Both the position numbers and the translations under genes were made by a program. This document shows, in pieces, positions 1 through 10,700 of a stretch of 28,656 nucleotides of DNA. The notes below the pieces were generated by a model. That model worked only from the letters and a program-made list of their open reading frames with translations. It was not told the origin of the DNA and made no database searches. Source of the stretch: Conoideocrella luteorostrata (lineage: Eukaryota > Ascomycota > Sordariomycetes > Hypocreales > Clavicipitaceae); NCBI GenBank assembly GCA_032433595.1, contig JASWJB010000441.1, positions 1 through 28,656 on the forward strand, given 5' to 3'. The number at the start of each line of letters is the position of its first letter. Position 1 is the first letter of the stretch.

Positions 1-2275
1 GCCACGCATCCTAGGGGCGTTTCTGAGGATACACAAACCCACCCGGTGTCTGTATGGTGGACTTGGTTTCTCGTCACACTGTATGAACTCTGACTGAAGG
101 GCCTTCGAGCATCCGCTGGATATTACCCTGATACTATATATCTTTTGCTCCGAATATTTGTGTCGGGAATATCAAAGATAAGATACGGCAAGCAGTATGC
201 CGCCGTGGCTCGGAGCGTTACATGCAGGGGTGAGAGACAACATTTCGATTGGTTCAACGTACCTTCATGAATCTGTCTGCGATTCACATCCTTAACAATC
301 AGACCAGCCATTCCATTCAAAGGCCCTCTCAGACGGTGGGTGCATGGCTTGTCGTATTCAATATCTCCAACCGAAGCATCCCTTGGCGAAAGAAGATATT
401 CTTCGGCAATGCAGCTTCTTGAACGAAACACTCCAAAGTATGCGACAATTGACCTACCTTTGAAGTCTGAGGATGCATTGTATGACGAAATTTTGATTAT
501 TGTATTGTATCGGGAGAGGAGGCTTAGGCACAATCCAAAAAATAAATAACGAATGCTCACGCGAGTGAGCGGCCAAGATCAATACTAAACCTGATTATTA
601 TTATCACTATTAGCAAACTGTGGTGATGGAATGTAGGAGATTCGGACAAACCGTTTCGAGCATGAAAAAAATAGAAACCAATACCTTGGTTGTTGACGTT
701 ATTGGCGATAGACGACTGGGGCTAAGTTATTTTCCACAACTGGATACGCGATAAGTCAACGCCAAACCACGGGCAATTAGCAGATACGTCCTTCGCAGGA
801 AAATCAGAGTTTTTTTCTTTATCCAAAATTAGGTCCAAGACAAAGGCGGAAGAGAAGTAGGGACGTTGCAAGTAACAGCAACCTAGGATATAACGTTTGA
901 AGATATCACTAGGTTAACTGCTGTAATTCAGTTGTCGTGCTACTCCAACGTTTAGCTCGCCTTATTTGCCTAGGTATAAGAGGAATATGCTCAATCTTTT
1001 TATGGTTAGCATTATTTGTCCAGGCTGATAGCAATTGGTAGGCCAAAGGATGACATGAAACAGGGCTTAACAATATAAACACGCTGAAGTGGTACTTCAA
1101 CACCATCATTTTGATCTAACGCGGGCTCAGGCAGTGCGAGATGTTCTCAGATGACCTACTTTCTGTCTTCAGCGCAGGAGGATCGGAATCCGAGTAGAGG
1201 CCTGACACACCGACCAGTGTCTCCTCTCAATGTGGCCGGGATATGCGAGAGCTGTGCAAAGGCAGGGTACCGAGGAACAATAGATAATGAGTAGGTGTGG
1301 TCCTTGATAACGAATGCGATTTGACTTTCGTGCTGTCACCGTTGTGGCTTATGTGTGTCGTGTGGTAAGAAGGGTTCGTGTTCGTGATTCCCACTGACGA
1401 AAGACCAGAGATGTAGTACGACATCCAAAAGAAGATGTCCAATATACACGTTGCAGGAGATGACTAGATCATAAGAAATTGAAGAAGATTTTGTGTTCAA
1501 AGGCAGGGTGACATTGGGAAAAAAACCAACGGAAACGGTATTATAAGTAGGCGTGAAGAGGATGAGGAGCCTGGGCAAGAAGCGAAAGGGACAAACAAAC
1601 TGTCGAGAGTTGGCCCCCTTTTGAGAAGAGAGCCGGGCAATTGACCAACTATGGGATGAGAATACGGGTCCTGGCCAAATGAGGACCCTGGTTAATACAT
1701 GAAGCACTTGTTTTCTTCAAGAATTGGATCAGATGAGCTGGGGACTTGAGAGATGGCCAGGGGAGTGCTTTCCACCTGCCGCTTTGAAGCGAAACGGAAA
1801 GAGCCATGAAGGATGCAGGACAGGGCAGGACAGCACAAATCAGGTCAGAAAGATCTTGACGTGGCTTGGCACATTTAGCTATTCTATTTTGAAACGACCT
1901 TTTTTTTTTAATATTTCGAGGACCTGCGCGGTTCGCCTCACCATCGATTCGTCTTGACAAAGCCATTGAAGAATGGCCTCATGTGGCCCATTCGAGACTG
2001 TCAGCAAACCAGTAGCATGCGTAATGTGAACAACAGATCGGCCATCTTTACAGATTTCACAACTGCCGAGCACTGTTAGGCGACTCGCAGAGGCATCCAA
2101 AAGGCTAGCTATGTTGACCTAGAAGATTGACTTCATGCCTACCGACTGGTCGGTCCGGCCACCTGCTTGTTTGTCATTCTCATCCAATGATGTGCCAATG
2201 ATGTGCCAATGCCGCCACCCGGCCTTCAGACGTGTTCTGAAGCCCGGCCTCATGAAGCTAGCTCCATATGATCCA

Positions 2276-2367
2276 GGTTGGGACAAGATGGAGAGGCACC
2301 GCCGAGACGGGTACTTGCAGACTCCAAAACTGCCATCATCCGCCGTGGCGAGGTCATTGCACCAGCT
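2276..2367 (+). pseudogene. Possible frameshifted remnant of an adenylate-forming (ANL) enzyme, A8 region
   Basis: Two adjacent frames, offset by one base, together resemble the conserved A8 hinge region of acyl-CoA ligases and NRPS adenylation domains. The first frame (2276-2317) reads GWDKMERHRRDGYL, comparable with the family pattern GW-K-TGD-RRD-DGYL. The second (2317-2367) reads ADSKTAIIRRGEVIAPA, comparable with D-R-K-x-x-IIRRGE-I-P. Family order and spacing are kept, and a single-base loss between the two frames would explain the shift. Downstream the frame meets stops within about 20 codons, and no A3 or A5 motif was found upstream, so at best this is a short relic. The match is by eye over roughly 30 residues and could be chance. 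Confidence 0.3.
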
Positions 2368-4323
2368 TCGTCCTGCTCGAAACTACTCTAGACCCTGCCA
2401 TGAAACGTGGTATGCTGGTCTCACAGGCGCATCAATTGTGCTTGTGCGGTAAAACACCACGTCGATTGAAAAGCCTACCAGCTTGCACTTCCTTCTGGGT
2501 AATTAGCGGCAAGTATGCATGGACTTATCTGCAGAAGGAGCGAGTATTCATGGATAGAACAACGAAGACAACAATGGATCGGTGGCTAAAAGATCCTCGA
2601 TGGAGGGCCGCTCCCTCAAGGCACCCTTGGATCTTCCTACCACCAAGAAAAGCTCTCCTAAATCCACATTTTCGGGCCTTCCTCAAGACCACGCGACAAT
2701 GAAAAGGGGGTCTGAAGGATTCCACCGCCTCCAGCATGGTGACACGAGAAGCCGTCTCACAAAAGGTCCGCGTATAGATGACAGGACTGATTCCCGACAT
2801 GTGAGCCCACAATGGCCATCAGGAGCTTCATGCACCAAGAATAATGTTTACAAGCGTAGAAGAAACTCAGTTCAAGGCTCTTCCAAGTTTCATTGAGGTT
2901 GCTCCAACCTGGAAGATGAGTCCGAAACAACCGCCACGATTGACGTTACCACGCGAAGAATCGAAGCATGTTGAGCTACTTTGCGAATTTCATTGCATGA
3001 GGAAACTTTGCACAGTAGACATACTAGTAGTTTTCTGTTCGCAGTGACATCTCGATCCCCACCTTCCACAGCGTGGAAAAGCCAGTGGTGCTCGCCTTAT
3101 TGGCGTGTTGTAGTTCGGCTGCATATCCTGGCCATGCTTTATACAGATAGACCGGGCGAATTCGCCACGCATCTAATACTTGTTTGCGTGGCACCTGGAT
3201 ACTGGTACTTCTCTAGACAAGTCAAAGGCATTGGCCATTTATGCATATGCGAGATCATGATGAATGTCAAGTGAAACGACATTCTCAGGCAAAGGAATCT
3301 TCATGCAGGCGATGAATTAAAAGACTCCTCTCTTTCGGCTAAATTATTCCACTCCGATTTTTATTGCACCAATCAATAAAGTCTAGCGGATAGACTGTGC
3401 GGTAGCGAGGGTGAAAGGAACCTGCTGATACAATCCAACTGTTGGTATAACAATAAGCGTTCATCCAGCATCACTGCAATTTGGTGTCGCAAGAGGTCAC
3501 GGGCACATTTGCGGAACTCATCGTTTGTTAGGATTGAGCTTGAAAAATGGACATTAATTAGGGATACCTTGGCACAAACTTGCCGATCAAGGAGCCTTGT
3601 AGAAATTATTACAGTTCTACCTCAAGAGGCACAGCTATGCTTCATGTCAGTCTTACACGGGCAATTGGTCACACTGTGGAGAGGAGACGGATACTGGTTG
3701 ATGGTGATGGGTGTGTCTTTAGACACAGTAAATCGACTCAGCTCTATTTGTTACTGCACCCTTCAGCTGGGTAGAATCAGTGTCGGGTTAAAAGTGGGAA
3801 AACAATGCAGGCTGCTCCTAAATCAGGGATATTGTTTATGCTTTCACACGGGGCTTCAACGGTTAGATACCTGTTGATGGATCCAGGAGTGATGGATTTG
3901 TATTCCATGCCTTTTCAAAATCGACGTCTGACACTAAGCTACCTGTGAAGGGGTCTACAATGCCGAGCTTTAATAACCAGTGCACGCAGCGTCTAACAAG
4001 GACTGCTCCAGCTCCGTGCACATATGAGGGCATTTTTGCCGAGCCAACAGGCTCTCCGTTTCTGCCAGGTTCCGGTTATCACGGACGGGAACAGCATTGA
4101 GTGGGATCCTTACTCGAATTCGTCAAAGATTCAACCTGTTATTACGGTCGTGAGCTAATTTTGTGAGACTAAGAAAGATCATCTGCATATATTGGCATCT
4201 ATTTTGTGGAAAGTGAGTTGAGCCTATTGATATGGCTAGTGTTTCAGCTTGCATCTCGGCCGGATGAACGTGACAGGGGAAACACGAGGCAACAGGGATA
4301 ACCACATGCTGTCGGGGATCGAC

Positions 4324-4332
4324 TACTCCGTA
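4324..4332. repeat. TACTCCGTA motif, isolated copy
   Basis: Exact copy of the window's dispersed 9-mer, the only one in the left six kilobases. It lies in DNA with no recognised gene. Confidence 0.6.
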
Positions 4333-5877
4333 TGTCGACATAACTAAGAGGCTGGCAGGATCTAAATTTATGCTTGATATGCAGCTGCCAGAACGTACGA
4401 ATTATGGACAAGAATGCCCTTCTCGTGGATGACCAAGATGATGAACTTTTTTCAAGGAGAGGAATCTGGGTATGACAACTCTTTGCACCAAAGCTCACTG
4501 CGTCCATCTTGGTGCTCACAGTGCGAATATACAGTTACGAATTAGCAACCCAACGGTCATAGAAGAAAGCTTACACGAATAAAGGCCGCGAAAAGATCGC
4601 TAGAGGGAAGGGAATAGTTCCATCTGGCTCTGGATTGGGACTACGAATTCGTCCAAGCTCCTTTTCATCCCGCTCGAAAGGACGTCAAGAATGGCCGATA
4701 TCGCTCCACTCCTTGCCTGTACTACAAGAGGTTTCGAAATATGCACAAGTGCTGCCACATTTCCACTACGAGCCAGCATGCTTTTCGTTTGGTCCATTAC
4801 GCGGCGTTCAACGGCGTTCAAGGAGGTTTCCAGATGAGATATCTTGCATAGCTGCCCCCCCTGCTATTTTGAGTTTGCTGGCGTCTCGATTTGTTCGCTT
4901 CGCCTTTCCTAGTTTGGTCATGGGATAGAGCTCAAGATGGGTCCGGGGGTGGCGAAGCTCTGCCGTCGTTGATGCGGGCTGCTGTACATGATACGGAGGA
5001 CATGGACCGTATACTAGTATCCAGGGCAGCTAGGATCTTGCCATTCGGCACCGGACAAAGTCGCAACGTCATATTCCAAGGCAGTTTCTGTCACCTGTGC
5101 GACGATTCTTGCCAGATGGTTGATGGCGTGGTCCATGCATAAATTGCTGGCATGAACTTTATCGTTCTCGACGATCATGTTTGCGTGTTTGCCGCTTGGC
5201 TTGGCAGGTTGGATGCGAAGCCAAAAGCCCAAGTTCATCCCGAGAATTGAGAGAACAACCACGCCATCGTTGCTATGTGGTAACACCGAAAGTCATACCC
5301 GGTCACCGAAATCTTGCCATCCGCTAGGTTGGTTTGGAAGGAAGCGTAATGGCGTGACTTTGATAAAGGCCCGACGCCCGTCTTGTCCGGTCTTTCCTTC
5401 ATCAGGCAGCAAGACCTCATAGCATTGAGGGGAAAGCACGGCATTAGTCTTCGTAGTATTCGTCTCCCGCATCTCTCATTTTTGCCTTCCTCCGCAAGGG
5501 AATGGGTTTCGGTTTCTCTATGCAAGCGGGTGCAGCGGACAGCGCAGTAAAGCGTCGATTGGGACTGGCTTGCTTCCGATTGAGGTCACAGAGTAACCGT
5601 CAACGTCAAAGAGAACTACGGGTATATACAGCTTGGCCCATGATGGGCTTATGGCGGAAGGCGGAAGACGCGAGATTGTCGTGGCGATGAAGGACGATGG
5701 TGTACGGGGGACCAGAAGCCCAATAACTTCAGGAGGCTGACATGATTGGTGGTGGATCCTTGCCAACACCAAGATTTGACCCAGATCGCCACCCCCCCCT
5801 CCCTCCTGGCGTGCCGAGCAGCAGACCCACGTCCTCAAGTCGGGATGAGTGAGTCGTTGGTAGTCCTCATCGACACG

Positions 5878-5914
5878 TCGAGTCATCCCATCGAGTCATC
5901 CCACCGAGTCATCC
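5878..5914. promoter_or_regulatory. Triple 13-bp tandem repeat carrying ATGACTC cores
   Basis: Three copies of a 13-bp unit follow one another (5878-5890, 5891-5903, and 5904-5914 incomplete). Each contains GAGTCAT (5880, 5893 and 5906), whose complement ATGACTC is the core bound by Gcn4/CpcA-type bZIP regulators. The array ends about 160 bp before the start codon at 6078, a normal distance for a fungal upstream activating site. The repeat is seen directly; the regulator is inferred from the core sequence. Confidence 0.45.
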
Positions 5915-6077
5915 ATCAGTCAGCAAGCAACCAGCGGACAGCCACCGATTGATTGTTTCTTACATCTCCACCCAACCCATACAGTAGTTATTACAAGCAA
6001 GCGTGTACGTAGTTGCAGTATTTGCATGTTGAGAATTACCTCACAACCGTTACACAACAGGGAGCGTTCACCAGGGC

Positions 6078-7649
6078 ATGCCTAAGAAACGCAACCACGT
6101 CAAGACCTTCAAGCCTTCTTTCACGGCATCCACGACAGGCTCGTCGTCATCTCTGCCGTCCGATTCCCATGATGGTAAGTCTGCGTCTTGTGCCTTCTTC
6201 ATGCCTATCTATCCATGCCTCGTACCCCAAGCTATTGTACCAAGAGTGAGCCCACGGACTTTCATGAAAGCCTCAGAGCTCTCAAGCCATTGCCGAATCC
6301 GCCAGCGACAAAAGACATTCTAAATACTGACATGCTCCGTTATTCATTCAGCCAAATCACCACCAAAGGGTGTAAACGAACTTCTAGCAAATCTCCGCCA
6401 AGCTACAGCAGGACCGTCGTCCTCACGCTCCTTACCAGTGACTTCACCCAGCGTTCCCCCTGCCATCAGAGAAATCCTCCAGATCCCTGAGACCCCATCG
6501 CCAATCCCGCGGCGGCCAGTGAGACAAAGGTTCGACAATCATGGGCGCAGGCTCCCCCCCGGCCCAGCACCTCCCCGTAGCTGGGCTGCAAGACAATCTA
6601 TCGAGGGTGATGCCGAGAACTCACTGTTGAGATCTCGTCGCATAAGCTATTCCGGCCTGGATAGGAACGCTCTACCCGGTGCACCGCTCCCTGACCGGGG
6701 AAGCTTAATCGACGTTACTCTCAAGCGTTTGGCCGTAGATTGGGACATTCATCGTATTTACAACCAATATCATCTCTACTTTGTTCCGGGTCATCTTAAA
6801 GCAGCCCTTATTCACTACATCGGGGTTGCGTCTGGAGCCGGCGTCTCACTCAATGATTTGAAAACCGTTCTCTTCCCCCCAGAAGACATGTACAGTGAGG
6901 GGGAGCTAGACAGCCACTCCAGATCAAATTTCGAAGTCACATGTCTAGACCTATCAGCCTCAATCGGCAAATCTCTTAGGCTCAAGGACGTACTGGACCT
7001 CCTTTTCCGTGACGTCAAACCACAGTCTCTCGAGGAGCCCCAGGAGTCCTGGGAGGCCGCGTACAACAGTCCCAGCCCTCCACCCGCTATACTCCTCCCT
7101 AATCTGACACATCTCTCGCTGGCCTTGGACCCGCGCGGCAGCCGGGACGCTTCATGGAAACAACTGCTAACACTTTCATCCAAGCTCCCAACCGTCACGC
7201 ATTTGAGTCTGGCGCACTGGCCAGAGCCGTGTCTAACACCACGTTCCAAGTGCTCTACCGTATCATCTCCACAAGGCTGCACTATACCCTATGGCGGCAC
7301 CAACATCTACTCCCACTCTCTTGACCACGACTGGAGCGAAGCCTTACTGGTACTAAGAATGGTGAGCAACAACTTTTACAAGTTGGAGTTTTTGGATCTC
7401 ACGGGCTGTGCTGCGTGGTTCAATGCACTGCAGCTTGAGGATGGTCATGATTTTGTTGATTGGGCTGGCTCCTGGGGTAAAATCACTCTTCTGAGGCTCC
7501 ATACTGGATGGAGTTTGGGCACCGAGGCTATGATTTCGGACCATACGGCTTTCTCAGATGCTGTTGCCATAGCTAAGACTGTGGAAAAGCATATTAGAGC
7601 GATGAGAGCTGGCAAGGGAAGGTTTATTACAGTAGAGCGAGATGGTTAG
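6078..7649 (+). CDS. Uncharacterised fungal protein with leucine-rich-repeat-like segments
   Basis: Two exons, 6078-6174 and 6352-7649, joined by a 177-nt intron (GTAAGT donor, CAG acceptor, ACTGAC branch-like site) give 464 residues. The N-terminus is basic (MPKKRN) then Ser-rich. A Pro/Arg-rich segment at about residues 85-112 resembles a disordered linker. From about residue 225 onward, short L-x-x-L-x-L units recur (CLDLSAS, LTHLSLAL, VTHLSLAH, LEFLDLTG, ITLLRLHT), the pattern of irregular leucine-rich repeats such as those in fungal F-box/LRR proteins, but no F-box was recognised. No signal peptide or membrane helix is evident, so it is probably intracellular. The start is chosen because the ATG has a purine at -3 and splices into frame. 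A poly(A) signal lies 34 nt after the stop. Function unknown. Confidence 0.7.
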
Positions 7650-7682
7650 TGCATAAGTGTAAAAGGACTGCATATATCTAGA

Positions 7683-7688
7683 AATAAA
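7683..7688 (+). terminator. AATAAA polyadenylation signal
   Basis: An exact AATAAA lies 34 nt past the TAG of the LRR-like gene, inside the 117-bp gap before the convergent ABC transporter stop. The two transcripts therefore probably overlap at their 3' ends. Confidence 0.5.
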
Positions 7689-7766
7689 CCTGTACTGTTG
7701 TATGTTCTAGATAGATGAAACGAAATTTTCTCTTTAGAGTATAGACACTATTTCTTCGACACGCTC

Positions 7767-10700
7767 TCAATCGCTGCGATGGTTGCTGGCATTCCAAAGA
7801 GCCGCGAATCGGCTGTCAGTGTCTCGTAGCTCGCGAGGGCAGCCGACCTCGACTACTCTGCCCGCATCAAGAACAACCACTTTGTCGTAGTGAATGACAG
7901 TATCTAGTCGATGTGCTATAGTTATCACAGTATGACTCTTGAATTCGGTGTCGATAACGGCGCGGATCATCTGTTCGGTATCTTGGTCGATACTACACAA
8001 AGTCAGTCTTCTGCAAAATAAGGTTTGTGGAGGAGGGTGTCTCACCTGCTAGTGGCTTCATCCAAGAGAACCAATTTCCCAATTCCCTTTCTCAGGACTG
8101 CTCTTGCCACGAAAAAAAGCTGCTTTTGCCCATGGCTCAGAGTATCCTCATCAAACTTTGTGTTCAGACCGTCTGTTTGATCGTTGATGATGTCTCCTAG
8201 GCCAACTTCCCGTAAGGACTGAAGTATCTCTTCTGACGCATATTCCTGAAACGGATCGATATTCTCGCGAATAGTTCCGGGGAGAACGAACTGATCTTGA
8301 GATACTGTGATGATTTTGCTTCGAAGCGATTCTCGAGGCACAGACGACAAAGGTGTTGAGTCAATGGATATGGTGCCCGATGAAGGATCAAGAAGCTTCA
8401 GGAGTGTGAGAAATAGTGATGACTTGCCGCTAAATTATGTCAGTTGCAGGTTCTTGAAACGCGCGTCTTGTCAGACGCGTGTAATGTATCCGTGAGTACC
8501 TACCTTCCAGTGCGACCGCAAACTGCAACCTTTTCTCCAGGCTGGATCTCCAAGCTGATACTATCTAGAGCTTGTACATCATGGTCATCACCATATGAGG
8601 CAGATAAGTTCCTGATGACAACATGACCGCGGGAGGGCCAGTCAGCCAATGGCTCTGAGTTCTCCCCTAAACGATGCTCCTCGCCAGTCTCCTCAGCAAA
8701 TTGTTTGATGCGTGCCACAGCGCCCAAGGAGGTCTCCATAGATGTCCAAAATTGCATTAGCAAATTCAAAGTTTCACTCAATGAAATCAGCTGGACAAGT
8801 GAAACGCCGGTCAAACCAACGGAAACTGATCCTCGCAATTGCACTGCAAATCCGACGACTAGCAACGCTAGAGCAGCAGTAGTGAGATCAAGGATTAGAA
8901 CAAGCCATCTCTGAACCATAATAAGCAGATAAAACGGTTTTTGGGAACGATCTACTAGATCATGGTTGTGAATGATAGCTGGCTGGGACCACCTAAAAGC
9001 ACGAAGTGTGGATAGACCGCCCAGTGTCTCGAGGAATTGAGAGTATACAGGAGCTTTCTGTTCCAGATCAAGGAGACGAAGTTGTCGAGAGGTGCGGAGA
9101 TATCCTCGCTGAAGGTAGAAATAAAGCGTGCCTAAGAACGGAAAGGTAATGGCAACATAGTAGGAGGATGCAGCCAAAAGTCCAGCTTTGGCGATGACAC
9201 CAAGAAAGCCTGCTGTGGTGAGTATACGGAACAATGCGCGGAACTCGGGTCACTTACTCGCGAGAGATACGACCAGGGCCAATGGGAGGTTGTTGTCGAC
9301 CATGCCTATATCTTGAGAGAATCTTCCATTTGTTAGCTGTGGGAGAGGAAAGCTGGGTAATAGCAGTAGAGAGATACCTAGTTATGATAGAACCAAGGTC
9401 GGTCATCGTAAATAAAACCAATGGAGCCCGAATTACAGTAGAGAGAAGCCTCTGGTGTAGAGATATACCAGACTTGGCCGCCACTAACACCATCACAAAC
9501 CTGTTCCTTGTTAGCGCCACTCGCCATTCATTCGCATCTTTTCCTACCAAATCAGCGCTGCAAACCAGATTACGCCGATTATCTGAAGTGCAGCGTAAAT
9601 ACCGAGATAGTAACCCGTCTTGCTATAATCTCCGGTGCTGGTCGCATTAGCCAAGAAGTTGAGCCACACAGCTAATAGCTTTGTCAGTTGGAGTTCTCGC
9701 AGACAGATAGCTGGGGAGCGTACTTGGAAAGCTCTGCAGGAATGCCCATCCTACTTCTAGTCCAAGAAGTCCAATAACGAAAAACATGCCCATATTACTA
9801 AAGTAATAGCGGTATATACTAGAGTCACCAAGCTGACGGCGCTTATCATCTTGTCTTCGAGCCGCGGTGGTAGATGATTTGGCATGAGCGCTAGTAGAGA
9901 CACTCTCTTCTTTCTTTTCCTCAGCGTCCTGGTGACTATTGAAGCCATTGCCCTCCGTCCTATTTTCCATCAAGGCTTTAATATATCCCTCAGCAATTTG
10001 CAGCTCGGAAAAGGAACCCTCTTGGGAAATGTGACCATCGCGGCCAAGAGACATGATAAAATCCGCCAAAGGCAGAAACATGACTGTTTCATGGGTCAGG
10101 ATATTGCCAGAGCTTCATTTCGTGATTTTCCCACTTTACCTGATTGAGTTGCTAGAATGATTGTGCTTCGCCATTGCCGAAGTAATCCTCCTGAACCGAA
10201 AAGATTTTTGAATATCCTCTTGGAAGTGTGGTTGTCCAGTCCGCTGAATAGATCGTCAAAAAATGCGATTTCCGGCTGGGAATATACGGCTCGAGCAAGT
10301 GCCTTCTGTTGTCAGCTCATTTTCCGATGTTGCGTTCAAATATTACTCACGACTCGTTGCTTCTGTCCACCACTTAGTGCAAATCCTTTGCTACCTACCA
10401 CCGTCATATCTCCCAGAGGAAGTTGAAGGAAATCGCTCTGCAGGTCACAAGCTTCCGTTACTTGAATATAGAGAGCTTCATTGAATTGAGAATAGCCAAT
10501 AATGTTCTGTCGAATAGATTGGTTCTTAAAATTTGTCAGTACCGGCATCGATCACAAAGTCGCAAAGTTATACTTACCAGTATCCAAGGATTTTGGTCAC
10601 ACCAGGATGTTCGGTTTGTCTGCAGCCGGATTCTTCCACTGGCATGCGTTACTTCACCCAGTAAACCTTTCAGTAATGTGCTCTTGCCTGATGCAACGGG

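Larger units (their letters stand above)
1..6077. other. Gene-poor left flank, no intact gene recognised
   Basis: Six kilobases without a coding frame that I can defend. The longest open frames are about 145 codons, are scattered over both strands, and have mixed composition with no recognisable domain, no conserved start context and no convincing splice sites. I see no terminal inverted repeats, no reverse-transcriptase or transposase motifs and no tRNA. The stretch contains a possible scrap of an adenylate-forming enzyme (2276-2367), an 11-bp tandem duplication (2186-2207), a 7-bp-stem hairpin (2224-2242), one TACTCCGTA copy (4324-4332) and the triple GAGTCAT array (5878-5914). The last few hundred bases must include the promoter of the gene starting at 6078. 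It may be decayed coding DNA; a gene with many small exons cannot be excluded by eye. Confidence 0.55.

Noticed and set aside
123..560. 145-codon open frame on the minus strand
   Set aside because: No domain, mixed composition, and overlapping open frames on the other strand; looks like chance openness in non-coding DNA.
3509..4140. Plus-strand frames considered as polyketide-synthase remnants
   Set aside because: Only loose resemblance over a few residues; no active-site Cys or His motifs in any frame.
4600..5286. Minus-strand frames near 4600-4821 and 5014-5286 with protein-like composition
   Set aside because: They cannot be joined by plausible splice sites into a recognisable product; a relic or multi-exon gene is possible but not supported.
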